The position numbers were made by a program, and so were the translations under genes. A stretch of DNA of 64,000 bases. It comes from Trichuris trichiura. Lineage: Eukaryota; Nematoda; Enoplea; Trichinellida; Trichuridae. Positions 11,463 to 24,300 of the stretch are shown here, piece by piece. The notes beneath the pieces were generated by a model that saw only the letters and a program-made list of their open reading frames with translations, made no database searches and was not told the DNA's origin. Every line of letters starts with the position of its first letter. The stretch's first letter is position 1. Where the stretch lies: positions 930,001-994,000 of the forward strand of contig JBAJFE010000037.1 in the NCBI GenBank assembly GCA_037903355.1. The letters are read 5' to 3'.

Positions 11463-12704
11463 CAGTGTTTCTCAAGCTTGGGCCCCCCTGAGAACGCTTC
11501 TGAGCGTCCCGGCCCCCTATTCTGATTGGCCAACTTCGAGCGCATTGATTGGCCAATTTCAACGCACTGATTGGCTGAAATGGTTGCAACGCTAGAAGGT
11601 CAACCATAGCTGTACAGATTTACTTTTGCAAATTGTTTTTCGAGAAGTCAACAAGAGCTGCTTGGCTCGCCCAGATGCAATCGAACTAGCCTATCGATGT
11701 TGGGCTCGATCGAGGTAACTGGCAAACAGAGATCGCCAAGTCTGACTATTTGCAGCTGACTGCGTTTCTTGGTCATTAGGTCCGTAATGATACTAAATGC
11801 GCGCTCCACTAGACTCGATGAGGGAAGATAAACCAGTAACTTTTTTTATCACATCCCATACGCCACAGTACAACTCTAGGATTTCTCTGCAGCCAGAACT
11901 GCTGACAACCCTGTGACAACCTGCCCTTTAACTCCACGTTCAACTGCAACTCCAGCGGCTCGTCTAGCAGTGACATCTTGCAAAACTGAAACGAGCGTAG
12001 GAGAAAAGCAATCGTACCAACAAAGTGTTTCCAGAAAATATGTGAGCAGCACACGCAATTCCCTGTCGCTAACGCGTATGCTTGCATTGTAGCTGCGTGG
12101 ACAATAGACGCGAGGAAAGAAAGGGAAGAAAAAGGGAGCTGACTTTTCACAGAGCCGGGGCAACAGATGGTAATCGTTGACAAAATTCTAAAGCAGAGTC
12201 ATTGCTACCAAGCAGCAGCTGCGAACACTTGCTAATCGCTGGTTGAATCGTAAAGCAGGTGCAAATACATCACAAAAACTATGGCGCATTCTGATAACGC
12301 GGACAACCATTCTCTGATGTGAACCATGTGCTCTGCGCTAAATGCTTCTCACCAGAAAGCTTTTCTTACCCAACCCTACGCCGGGAAGGTCACGGTGACG
12401 AACATGCCATCCCTTCTGTCGCGTGTTCTGAATGGTCATTTTCACGAGCGGTGATTGGTTCATGTGCTGGATTGGGGGTAGCCGGCATCACGCATAGCAT
12501 GCAGCTGTATCTTAACTAGTACGCACAGTACCTCACCCTCGGACCTCACCTTCCGATGCAGGACAACACGATGGCCCAGGTGGGGCATGTGCCCCACACA
12601 GCTCAAATGGGCCCCCCAGCGGGTCCCCTGGCGCTCTGGGCCCCCCCCCTCGATTTCAAAAGGGCCCCCTTGGTGGGGCACCTGCCCCACCGTGAGAAAC
12701 ACTG
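11463..12704 (-). mobile_element. Decayed hAT-superfamily DNA transposon (ZBED-like)
   Basis: The 1,242-base element starts CAGTGTTTCTCAAG and ends with the inverse of CAGTGTTTCTCACG, giving hAT-type terminal inverted repeats. The flanking octamers ATTTAAGG and ATCTAATG match at 6 of 8 positions and fit the hAT target-duplication pattern nTnnnnAn. Sub-terminal regions are GC-rich and self-complementary (GTGGGGCA/TGCCCCAC blocks near 12580 and 12680). The minus strand still encodes the hAT C-terminal dimerisation motif (see the pseudogene). It is much shorter than an autonomous hAT, so it is internally deleted. Confidence 0.88.
11648..11979 (-). pseudogene. hAT transposase C-terminal remnant
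   Basis: From about 11843 down to the stop at 11648 the minus strand reads PSSSLVERAFSIITDLMTKK, then a GDLCL block and NIDRLVRLH. This is the C-terminal dimerisation region of ZBED5/FAM200-type hAT transposases. The part just upstream continues in another frame (LLDEPLELQ, then QQFWLQ), which also fits the family, so at least one frameshift separates them. The N-terminal zinc finger and catalytic core are not recognisable. It is a non-functional relic. Confidence 0.82.
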
Positions 12705-12879
12705 ATCTAATGTCTCCAAGGTACGCATGCAGCATACCACACGTGTATGGTATAAATCCTGCGAGAAAATATATTATACATGCCGTAGATAATACATGCG
12801 TAACTATAGACCCTACATATCACAATTATCTTATCTATAGGCAATGTATATCTGGTGTATGCTAAACACACATACAAGA

Positions 12880-13494
12880 TGTTCTCTCTATGCAACTATA
12901 TACGACATAGATACTAAATGTATGCCGTAAAGAAGGCTGAGATCATAAAGATCTTCTCTAAGTGTAGCATAAACGGGGGACACATCATAGATTCCATGAA
13001 TACCCCATGTATGCAGTTATATAGGCCATAGACATTTCATCTATCCCCCAGCTTTTCTAGTTGTAAGCAATGTGTGCTACGTATAACCTGTATATTACAT
13101 AAATGTTCCTCTTGTGCAAGTATATACAGCATACATACTACACGTGTACCATAGAAATCGTTGGTTGCGCGCAGGTATTCAGCTTATAGGCAAAGTATAC
13201 TGCATGAGTGTAGCACATTCCACAAATAGATTAAGTGTATACGATGTACAACTTCAACATTATGCTTTTGTTGTAGAAACTTTGGAGAGCGGAAAACATC
13301 TTTCGAGTAACCAACGTGTAATGCATGCATACTTTCTGGTTCTTTAGTTTGTACATATACCTTCTATGTATTACGTTTACTGGATTTGCACCAGGCAAAC
13401 TGTATATGCGAGCGCAGTTAGGCCAACAGGAGCAATTGCTTCTAGACCAAGTTTAGTTGAATTCAGGTTGGATAAGTCAAGATGAAGCGCACTC
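12880..13494 (-). repeat. Right copy of the ~600 bp inverted dispersed repeat
   Basis: It is the inverted partner of 8533-9140. Its outer end (near 13490) aligns with 8533, and similarity fades near 12880, about 175 bases beyond the right end of the hAT element. Like its partner it is rich in GTATG/CATAC motifs and has no coding capacity. Confidence 0.8.
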
Positions 13495-14897
13495 CACTTG
13501 CAAATGCCCTGTTAGTTACATCGCGGGAAAACAATTCAGAATTTTGTCGGTTATACTTCCGGCTGTCATACTATAAGTTTGCGGCCTATTCTATTCTGCT
13601 CTTGTCTTATTCTGAGCCTAAACATAGGATTTATATTTTGGCTTAGGCGCACGTAAGGGCTGAACTGGATAGCTGGCATACTCATCAGTAGGAGTAGAAC
13701 GGCCTGCCAGAAAGGAACCTGCTCTTCTCAGATAGTGGGGAGCATACAAACAGAGTCCAAATTAATTTAATTTTTTAGGCTGTCTTTTAGATTGACAACC
13801 ACAGGACAGTACGCTTTTGCCACCAGAAAATTGTTGAATGTTTGCGCATTTACTGAAACAGCGTTGCGCGAACGTTCCAGTAAAAAAATAGCCCAGAAAA
13901 ACAGTAGCGTTTGCGCTATGACCGGATGACGTTCAAGCTAAATCTTCAACGCGACAGATTTTCTAAGAAATGTTTGATTTGCTACTGACATTTTGTTGGT
14001 CACATTTGACGGCTTTAATAAATATTACCTAAACTAACCAACTTGACAATAATTGTGGTAATAAAAACGTACAGACATGCTGCCAAATCTCCAACATTCA
14101 AATATTTGAAATTCATTTGCACGACAGTAAACATTTTGCCTGCAGATCACTAAACCTAGGCAAGCACAGTTAAGATAACGAGTTGCTCTGTTTTGTAAAT
14201 TATTAATGGCCGAAATAAGACCTTACAAAATTATATTGCAATAAATTATGAGAAATTTGAATTTGTTAAAAAATAAGCTGGAAAGAAATTCTCATCCCTG
14301 TCTGAAGGAACGTCCAGATATGATAAATGGAAGAGTTAAACCAGTAATGCCTTGAGCGTAGTTACAAAAGCTAGTTCGATGTGTCATTTTGCTTTAGATT
14401 GACGATTTTGTTGACATTCATTGTACGGCCCTTTTCTTTTTTGCCCTGCGCATCGTCTACCGTTGCGGTAGATTTATCGTGACGCCAGAGTTAGTATCGG
14501 AGGATTTGTTTTTGTCTTACTTCGGCAAACTGTTCATTCGCTCCAAGACTGGCCGTCGAAAGTTTATGCCATTACTGCAAAACATTCTGAAAGCGGATTT
14601 TTTGCTTTTAAGCGCCGCTTGCGAACTGACGCTCAGCGTTTGTGCCTTAGCTGCCAAGTAGGTATTGCCTTATGGCTTTTTGGCAGTTCTCTACTTTACT
14701 TCTTTATTGGACGTCCCGCTTGCTGCTTAGCCGTCAATAGACCAATGTGCTTGGGCAGAGGTGATTTGTCGTCTCTTGTTTAACTCATTGCCAGCCTCGG
14801 CTTTCTCGTTACATCCAAATCTGCCAACTTTGTTTCCTTTCGAGAAGCAGCTTTTCTTCAGGATCGAACAAACCGGTGCCATTTGGTTTCACGGCCT
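13495..14897. other. Upstream region of SCHIP1
   Basis: No domain-bearing frame is present. A frame at 14479-14661 runs to a GTAGGT donor at 14660 and a TTCTTCAG acceptor lies at 14861, so one or more 5' untranslated exons of SCHIP1 are possible. The phases do not join as coding sequence. Confidence 0.4.
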
Positions 14898-17448
14898 ATG
14901 GGTTCGCATACCACTAATCCAATCGACGTACCAAGCGGTAGCCACCATTTGGCCGACGTAGAAAACAAGAACAATTTGTGCAACACAAATGCTCTTGCTG
15001 AATGTGCTCCGCGCGTTGGTTGTGCATTAGACTCGGCTAGACGATTCACAGATGATTTTGACGAGTCTGAGTCATCTTTGCCAGTTCGAAATCCACTTGC
15101 AGAAGAAGACAATGCTTCTTGCCTATCGCATTCATCCAGCTTGGAAAGCTCTTCCGAGAAACAAGGCCTACTGGAATGTGAACACAGTATCAGCGGTCCA
15201 TCGAAGGCGGTAGTAAATCGAAGGAAAAAGGATGACGATGATGACGACGGTTCCTCATTTGGTGGTAGCACATCGTGCAGTGAGGACAGTTTTGTGCTTA
15301 CCAATTGTTCCTCGAGCAGTGTAGATCCCAAAAGTCCCCAGTGTTGCAACAAAACGATTGAACAGGCAAAAGACTTAAGTCAGTGTTTATCCAATATATG
15401 CTCCGAGTTGCAATCGCTTGATTCGCTGATGCCAGTGGTTGATTTTGAAAAGTTGGAAAAAGATTGGGTCAAAGCCGCCGAGGACAGAGAGATGGTTCAA
15501 AGACGTCAAGTAAACCGTATATAGCATCTCTGAACCTTTTTATTAATTCGCTAATTGTTCTTAGCGGATGAGCGAACAAGTTAGACGTCGTTTGGCAATG
15601 GAAGAGTTCGACAAACCCGGTTGGCTTTCAAAAAGGCAACATTATCGTTCCAGCTTTGGCTCACGGCTTCAGTTGGGCATGAATTTGGAGGTAGGATGAT
15701 CAGTTAAATATTTTCAAAGTTTTAACTTATTCAAATAAATGAAATTCGCATTTCACAATTCCCAACAGATGCTCTTTTCCGTTTACTTCAGGCCATTGCG
15801 TTACCGAAAATCGATTCGGCTTGAGTAGTATAGCCGCCTTCGGTTTAATCTATAGTCGCGAGAGCATTCCTTTTAAGCCAATAATGAATGCCAACATTTT
15901 CCGTCACTTAGCGAATGCTGATGCCGGATGGTAGATTAATTTTACCTCCATCCGATTAAAGAGAGCGAGAGAGAGAAAGAGAGTAAGAACGGATACATCC
16001 GAACTGGCTCATAAATGACTCTGATCGAATTGCCGTTTCCAACTGAGCAACAGAATTGTTTGGTCAAATCCGCAGGCTGATGACTATGTCAATGGCGAGT
16101 AAGAAAGTAGCCATACTTTCAAACTTTTTCCCCTTAGCGTTGACTTGCCAATCTCCAATAAATCGAAATTGTTCTTTTCGCAATTCTCCTCCATCGACGA
16201 AAATGACTTTTTCCCTTAAAGCAGTCGATTTTCCGCTACCCGACCGAATCTTGATAAAGGCTTCATCGGATCGGCGTTCATTGTTATAGTTCATTTACGA
16301 GTAGAAAAATTGAATTACTGTAGCAGTAAGCAGGTCAGCTTTTGAAGCCTCATGGCCAGTGCCCTCATTTCGCTCTATATTAATCTCATACAAAGGCAGA
16401 AGTTGCCTAAGACGCCATAGCAATGTAGTCAACGATTTCGGAATCGAAGTATCCGTTCAATTCTTTAAAAGTTTTCTTTTTTACAGGTATGCTTCGTCAA
16501 TGATAGCGACCTGTGCGAGCAGAACGAAGAATGCGAGAAGGCGGAGGAAGGCACTCTGCATAAAAGTGTCTCAACGCCTAATTTCGCCGTTATTCTCGCA
16601 GCAGTGCGTTCACCATTCGCTTCACTAATGTTTTTACGGATCGACTTTTATAGAACGGTTCCGCAGAGCAGTCGTCTCATTGTACAATGAGCGCCTCGGA
16701 ATTGCGTCGAATGAGTCAAGAGGATCAAGATGCTGACTTTAGCGTTAAACAGAAACGCTTGGAAAAGGAAGCATTGTTACTGTTGACGAAAGCGCAAGAA
16801 GCTGCGCATATGCAAATGGAAGTTGAGCGACAGGCAAGACAAACAGCTCCGGGCGCTCTCGATGCTTTGGTTTGAACTTTTGCATTCTTTTATTTGTTGT
16901 TGAAATCTTTTCTTTAAGATAGGAGTGTCGCTAAGTCAGCAGAAGAAGCTTAGCCGATCTCAGTTGACGAAGATGTCCACTACGTGTTTGCAGATAATCT
17001 TAAATGATCTGCACGCAAAAATCAGAGGTTTTCTATTGCTCTACTTTTTTCTGCCGTTAATATAAAGAGAAACTGTTGAAGAGCTGAACGATGAACTTAT
17101 GCAGCTGCTTGTCCAAAAGGACACGTTGCATATGGAGCAAGATTCTATGCTAGTCGATATTGCTGATTTATTGCAGTGAGTTGCATATATGTATACGTAT
17201 AAATACATAAAGTTTTAACTCATTGGCATTTTAAAAGTTCCAATTCAATCGCACTCGTCATTATTTCTACCATTGCCAACTCTTGCTGAAGCAAATCGAT
17301 TGAAAAAAATAGTATAAATTACATTTACCGCTTCGATCCTTTTAGGCACAGGAAAGATGAATCGCCTTCATTGCTCAGCAACTTTGTCACCGAGTTGACG
17401 ACAACGACGCACAAGTACGATAAACTTCTCAAGATCTTTCGACGTTAG
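14898..17448 (+). CDS. SCHIP1: Schwannomin-interacting protein 1 homologue
   Basis: SCHIP1 proteins bind NF2/merlin and ankyrin-linked membrane complexes through a C-terminal coiled coil. Seven exons join in phase: 14898-15509, 15565-15690, 16487-16603, 16654-16869, 16919-17027, 17070-17175 and 17346-17448, giving 462 residues. Family hallmarks are a Ser/Asp-rich N-terminal half with a run of six Asp, the DFEKLEKDW block before the linker, YRSSFGSRLQLGMNLEVCFV followed by NDS, a helical segment KQKRLEKEALLLLTKAQEAA, and the coiled coil LQIILNDLHAKIRETVEELN with HMEQDSMLVDIADLLQ. The start is the first ATG after an acceptor at 14861; the N-terminus is poorly conserved in the family, so upstream coding exons cannot be excluded. 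The second intron (15691-16486) is the longest and contains a GA-rich run near 15960. Confidence 0.9.
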
Positions 17449-19402
17449 TTGCTCTCCTCCCATCGGGACTCGGCAATATTATTTGACCGCTGTCAACGTC
17501 TCAGCGATTGCTCAAGTGTGTCTCTTTCTGCCACATTGCGCGGCAGCAATGACGTAACACGTAGTTTGGTATTTTTCGCGTTGCCAAACTTTGATGCATG
17601 CAAATTTTTACATTCGTAACGTCATATTTGCCAAAAGTTTTGCTTATTCGAACTTAGCTTGCCATAAAGCGTTTGCGCGATGTTTTTAGAAATTAACTCT
17701 TATCTGGAGCAATTACCTACGAATATAAATGAATATTTGCATAGCAAGCAGATTTAAGGACAAGAAAATCTAACCGCTATGTAGAAGTAAAGCTTAAAAG
17801 TAAGGGCAACCAATTTAGCTATGCCTCTTCGATCTCAGTGGAAAAAGAAGGACAGATGCGATCCGTACTTCTCCATCAAAGATTGAAGAGGCCGCATGTT
17901 AATAAATATCCATATTTGAGCACGTGAAGTTCGTTCACGCTTTGGTGCTTAAGCTGCCAAGCAGACTACATTGCTGATAATTAATTCTGCAAGAAACGAT
18001 TGTAAAATGCTTCCGTCTTCTGAAGCAGTACAACCTAAATTCAATCACCTTACGCATGTTTATGTGAAATGCAATGACCAAATGCTAGATAAAATTAAAA
18101 CACGTCCGCATGCACTGCAATTACTGAGAATTAGAATGCGTGTTGCTCATATCAATGTCGACATCAGAAATCAATGACATTCAGACTCTGCCTGTATATC
18201 TTCGCAACAAACTTTCAAAAAGTTAGCGAGTAGACAATAACGCAGAACTGCAAATGATACTTTGAAGCTCAGTTAGCTGCCTTAGCATCAAGCAAGGAGT
18301 TACACTTTGCAAAGTTCAGTTTGAAACAAGCGCAATGCAAGATAGGAAGATTTTTGTGCGTTTACGTTCAGCGTCTAATTTCTATCTCAGTTAACTATAT
18401 TTTGAACTGAAATGAATTACCAGTGACAGCAGTTTTTTGTTTTAAATGAACCTGCACATCATTTTAAGAAACGATTTGAATTGAGAAACCAATTCGTGTA
18501 ATTATCTCTTGCGCGTAGCTGACTGCTGTACAGAAAATGTATGCCCTTATTAAATGGCAAGTCTATGAGAATAATGACGCGTTAAATAGAAGCAATGGCT
18601 TCTTGGAAAGGAGGACGTAATCTGACCAATACGTTCGCTTACATAAAAGAAGTAATAGCGAATAATGCAATTGTTGAAGTTATGGGACAGTTAATGCCAT
18701 TCAACGAACTCATTGCCACTGGTAGATAGGATTAATTAATGTGATGTCAGGAAAGCAAACTTATGCCGCCTTGTTTTCTGCTTAACTTTCTACGTACCGG
18801 CTGGGAAGGGACATTCAATAAGGTGAACTTGTCGTAACAGCAACACGCATTACCGTTGAAACAGTAAAAGAGGCGCTCAGCTTCTAAAATCAAAGCGTTC
18901 TATCAACTTATTTATGAAGTTTGTAAAGCAAATGTTTTGGATCACTTAAAGAATTGACCGCTGCTCTTACGAGCGAATTGCTTTCCAACTAAGAACTTCA
19001 TTTGACAAAATGAAACGTACTTACGGGGCTCAAAAGTCGGATCGCCACATTAACCACCTACGAACAATAATTCACTTTGAGGAATTTACGCCAAGCATCG
19101 TACTTTAAAAAAATGACAAGTAGGTATTTATATTACAGTACCTCGTTTGTATTCTTTTTTGTTCCCATGTTGCTGAACGAGCCGGTCGCATCCATCCATG
19201 GCGAATTTGCATTTAGTTTGCGATCTTATATTTATTTTGGCGAAAACGTCTTTGGTCTTTTGCATACGCCGGTTGCAATGCAACAGTTTGCTAGTTTGCT
19301 CATAAGGTTAGTCGGTTGCCTCAACTTCCAGAAGGGAGGCACAAATTTACTTATATTAAAGCCGCAGTTGGAATGTGCTGTCGCCTTTGAAAGCCTGTCT
19401 TA
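17449..19402. other. Intergenic region upstream of FAH
   Basis: Nearly 2 kb of AT-rich sequence without a supported gene. Short frames at 17971-18177 and 19077-19403 have no family resemblance; the latter runs into the FAH start in another frame. Confidence 0.45.
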
Positions 19403-21175
19403 ATGTCCTTCGTTAATGTTGCACCCGGAAGCGATTTTCCTTTGGAAAACCTTCCTTATGGGATATTTTCGACTGCTGAATCGGTAAAGTCGTGCTCGTT
19501 ACCTTCTGTCCGATTAGTTTGTTTTAGCCATTGCCTAGAATTGGAGTAGCGATCGGCGACCAAATTCTTGACGTCAGCAAAGTTGCCCAATTCCTTGTTG
19601 GACCAGAGCTATCTCGGTGGCGCAGTACGCTTACAAAGGTAACCTGCTTTTCAAGAACAACACTAATACATTATCTTATATTCGGGCAACATTTTTAAAG
19701 CCTGCTTTAAATGAATTCCTCGCATTGGGCCCAGCGGTTTGGAAAGAGGCAAGAAGTACGCTTCAACGTTTATTGTCAAAGGATGAGTCCGCGATTAGGG
19801 ACAACGACGCGCTGCGATCTTCAGCTTTGGTTCCCCAGGAAAAGGCGCGTATGCACTTACCAGCCGTCATAGGTTAGCTATAGTGGTGGTTCTCTTAGCT
19901 CAGCAATGTGTGTACGTTTAGGAGACTACACAGACTTTTTCTCTTCGAAGTATCATGCAGCTAATTGTGGACGAATGTTCTTAGGGGAAGAGCGATCGTT
20001 AACTCCTAACTGGTTAGTGTAAGAACTTCGTTGCTACTTCACTTAGCACACTTTTTAAGGGAATGGGCACCTCTTGCCTACCATGGCAGATCGTCAAGTA
20101 TTGTTCCTTCCGGGACATGCATTCGACGCCCTTGGGGACAACAAAAGCCTCCAGACAGTTAGGTAATCAGAATTGCTATCTCCTTAATAAAGTTTAATTT
20201 TTGTTTCAGCGGAAGCGCCCATTTTCCAGCCAAGTAAGATGGTCGACTTCGAGCTGGAAACGGCATTTCTTGTTGGGCCCGGAAACGAGTTGGGAACGCC
20301 AATTTCAATAGACAAAACCTCGGAGCACATTTTTGGAATGGTCCTTTTAAACGACTGGAGCGGTAAGCGATTGTTCAGGCGATGAATTACTCAGACTTGC
20401 TCGGTACCAATATATAGCAAGGGATATCCAAATGTGGGAGAGCTCTCCGTTGGGTCCATTTCTTGGAAAAAGTTTTGCCACCACCATATCGCCATGGGTT
20501 GTTACCATGGATGCTCTGAAGCCATTTCGAGCGGAAAATTTTGATCAGAGCAAATCTCTGCTCAGTTATCTGCGCTGCGAAGGTCCCAATTCGTTCGACA
20601 TTAATCTAGAAGTGACCATCAAACGTTCGTCATTTTCATTCGGTTTGTCGGAGCGTTAATACGGGAAAGGATTTTTAGCCGACAGTTCTGATGAAGCGCA
20701 TACAATATGTCGAAGCAATTTTCGGGTACAACAATGTTGAGTCGGTTTTCTAAATTTTAATCTGACAAACTTACAGTACCTCTATTGGAGTATGAATCAG
20801 CAGTTGGCCCACCACACTATCAACGGGTGCAATGTTAAACCAGGAGATTTAATCGCTTCGGGTACAGTATCTGGACCAGTAAGTGCTATTGTCAGTGAAT
20901 TTAGCCAGTCAGAAAAGGTCACATTTTGTCAGAATGAAGATTCTTTGGGTTGCATGTTGGAATTAAGCTGGCGTGGCACCAAATCAATACGGCTTGGCAA
21001 TGGAGTAAGCAGAAAATTTCTGGAAGACGGCGATGAGATTAATCTAAAAGGTGAGCGTATTTTTTTCTAACGAAATTTCAAATTCAATCCATTCGTAGGT
21101 TGGTGTAAGAATTCGAACCTGCGCATAGGTTTCGGTAATTGCGCCGGTAAACTGCTTGCCGCTCACTCTTTTTGA
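19403..21175 (+). CDS. FAH: Fumarylacetoacetase
   Basis: FAH performs the last step of tyrosine catabolism, splitting fumarylacetoacetate to fumarate and acetoacetate in the cytosol. Eleven exons join in phase: 19403-19483, 19528-19638, 19701-19872, 19922-20012, 20060-20157, 20210-20362, 20418-20624, 20679-20725, 20777-20878, 20933-21050 and 21099-21175. The product is 418 residues; human FAH has 419. The numbering matches the mammalian enzyme: the metal ligands Asp126, Glu199, Glu201 and Asp233 and the catalytic His133 (in [10 protein letters not shown]) fall at the same positions. Strong blocks are [59 protein letters not shown] and GFGNCAGK. An ATTAAA motif at 21198 may be the polyadenylation signal. 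PTCD1 follows after only 136 bases on the same strand. Confidence 0.97.
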
Positions 21176-21311
21176 TTAGTCGTCATTTATTGGGTCGATT
21201 AAAGTTTTTTTAATTCTGTTATTGTTTTATTCCCACCGAGCTGTTAAACTCTCTAAAATGTTTTATTCTTACTTTTTGCATCTTTCAAGTTGAAGTGGCC
21301 CTAATGATAGA
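21176..21311 (+). promoter_or_regulatory. Short intergenic spacer with possible trans-splice acceptor
   Basis: Between the FAH stop and the PTCD1 start lie an ATTAAA motif (21198-21203), a T-rich tract and a pyrimidine-rich acceptor-like site ending TTTCAAG at 21289, 22 bases before the PTCD1 ATG. This is the layout of a downstream operon gene that receives a spliced leader in nematodes. The organism's leader usage is not visible here. Confidence 0.4.
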
Positions 21312-24300
21312 ATGGCGCATTTGCGTGTGCTGAATAATTCAAACAGAATTGGACCGGTTGTGCTTAGAAATTTGTGCTCAACGGCTGATTCAAATGTATC
21401 TTCTGCTGACATATTTGGCAGTTTGTCTTCCCTCCCGTCAACGGAAGATGATGAAGAAGAAAATGTTGAATTTAAACCTCTCGTCGTTATGGAACGTTCG
21501 CATTTATGGTTTGGCAGAAGGTGCAACAAGCTCGCTCGGGAAGGAAAAGTATGTTCATAGTTTTGAAAATTAGTCTCTAGCTTATTGTAGGCGTTTTGTT
21601 GGATAAACTTAAGAGGAAAATAGTCATTACTTATTCTGTAGCTTTGTAGTTCTAATAGTCTTTAGATGCATAGTTTTTGAGGTACAGTTTACGAATAGCT
21701 TTTTTCCAATATTTAGATTGCTGAATGTGTAGCAATGCTGCAAAAAAGAATGCCTGAAGATGGCGTAAAACCAAAACGATACAACTATGTGATGGTACTT
21801 GGTTGGCTTGGACGTTATGGGTTGCCAAAGAAGGCTTTTGAAGTGCACGAACAGGTAAACTTTTTGATTTTAAACAGATCATCATAAAATGTGTACACAC
21901 TGGTTTAAGTTTAAAATTTGTCAAAGTTGAACAGGAATTTAAGATGCCGCTTTTCGGATTCAAAAGAAGGAAGAGTAACGAAGATGGATAGGATGGGCGA
22001 AAGAGATGGAAAAATTGTCTCGATACGGATAGATAGTCACTATGGCAAGCAAAAAAGAATTAAGGCGAAAAAGAGAGGGAGAAGAAAGGTAGAGAGAGTA
22101 AATAAATACATAACTAAACAGAGCTTAGTATAAAAAAAGGAAGACGAGAAAAACTGCAAATAAGAAAGCTTATCCTTACAGTATATCGTTCACTTGGACG
22201 TGCTTTCCGCGGAGAAAGTTTTCTTATTTTCATGCAAATTGAAAGGTCTTTATCCGAATTCGTCGAAGGGAAAGATGTTCAAGCTGTGGCATTGCTTCCC
22301 TAAACAGAACTGTTTTTGTTTTTTTTTGGTATGCTAAGTTTTTAAGCGAAAAAACAAGCAGAATAACTTATTCCAATGACATGAAAGAATCTGTCATTTG
22401 ACCGGTAGAAGGGCCAATAAGTGAGGTGTATCAATGTTGTTAGTTGGTTGTTTGCTGCTGTTGTAGCTTCGTATTTGAATTGCGATCGTATGTTTGTCCA
22501 TCGTTGCCTCCATTTTTAAAATCGACTCTGCATGCCTAAGCCTCCGCTTCGTACATTTGTTCTGCTGGCTTGCCAAAATTACAGACAGCTTTTTTTATCA
22601 AGGGAAAATTGTGCTAGTGAGAAATAGAGACGCGTAAAAATGTTTACAGTGTTCAAACATTTGAATGTATAACGATAGACATGACGCCTGCAAATCAATC
22701 GCCTTTCCGTCATCCGAATTTTTTCATATCAAAGCAACTGCTTAGGAAATATAATTCAAATAACGACATTTCATTGCACTTACTTTCTGTTTAATTTTCT
22801 TTTTCCCATGCAACTATTTACTTATATTAATGTATTAATTTTCCCTCTGTTTTCCATCTCTTAAATATCTTCATTACTTTTCTTTCTTCTGAATTCTTTC
22901 AGTTGCCTATTAAATTCGTCTTCTGGCTTTGCCGAACCGCTTTCTTATGTAAACTTTAGCCAGTCCGCTTAGCATTGCAGAGACAGACGGTTGGGACCGG
23001 GTGGCGTTTATAAATGTGAGAAAAAATGCTGTCGAGATCGGTAGCAGCTCGTATGTTGCTTAAAAAGAAATGTGCGTGCACTGTTACCTGGCGTAAAATT
23101 AGTTAAACGGCTACGCGAAAACTTATTGTTCTTCGAGTTTGTAAACAAGAAGGGAATTTGATTGTGCAACGAAGTGTGTGTTCGTTAGCGTGTTGTCAAA
23201 AAGCGAATTTTCAATTTCTTTAAATAAGATGGAGCAAATGAAGATTCGACCGTCACGCCATTCGTATACGTCTTTGCTCAATGCTTGCGCAAATAGCGTA
23301 CCAAGCGAAGCGAGTTGGGCCTTGGCAAGGGTGGACGAAGTATTGAAGAAAGCTAGAACACTTGGAAGTGCTTCCTTGGATCGAGGGCTATATCATGCTG
23401 CAATCAAAGCTTATTGCAGGTATTTATAATGTTGATAACTGCTCATGGTTTGCTCGAATTTTTACTTAAAGATCAGGAGACATTCAATCCGCCTTTCTTG
23501 TTGCTGATCTTATGATAACTGACGGTTTTTCCCCGGACGTAATGACTTTCACTCACATCTTACAAGCGTGCATGAATGACAAAAAGTCTGGTTTCGTCTT
23601 GGCACTGAGGGTGAATCGATAATTCAATTCATTTATATTATTATTATTATTGTCGTTGTTTTGCTGCTTTTTGTAGGTATGGCAGTACATGCTTAAATCT
23701 GGGATAGCTCCTAATGCTGAAGCTATGAACCATTTTATTCGAATTTGTCGAGACTGTGGATTAGGTATGCATTTGCTACTTTATACATTTGGTCGAATGG
23801 AATGTTTAATTCTGCTTTCAGGTCCCGAAGGTGACGCGTTGCTTGAAAGATGGTCAGCGAAGGAGGATTCTGAAATCTTTTTGTCCAAAGAGAAAGACAG
23901 TTCGAACTGTCCAAATGTTCACGCGATTTCCTCTGCAGTTGATCATAATGACGCGGCAGTTTTATCAAATTGCCAACATGCGAATACGGAGGGCAATAGC
24001 GGCCTACCTTCTGTCAGATCTTTAAAATTTTCACTGATCGGAGGTGCGCAAGGATTGCTTAGTCATTTGAAAAGAGCAAATGCGCGTCCGGACAAGAAGA
24101 CGTTCACTCTAATGCTCGACTTGCTGCCAAATGATTCTTCATCCGAAGAATGGCTTTTGAAAACAATGCGCGAAAATAGGATTCCACTCGATCTGACCTT
24201 CCACAATGCGCTCATTCGCCGTCGTTCGCTACGGGGAAGCATGGAAGAAGCATTGGTAAGCATGATGTCATTTTGTTTAAGAATTCAAGCTTGTGATTTC

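Noticed and set aside
12540..12704. GC-rich block as a CpG island or RNA gene
   Set aside because: It is the sub-terminal palindromic part of the hAT element, bounded by its TIR.
16064..16294. Minus frame with a GSGKST string resembling a P-loop
   Set aside because: It lies inside SCHIP1 intron 2, the surrounding residues do not fit any P-loop family, and no adjoining exon was found.
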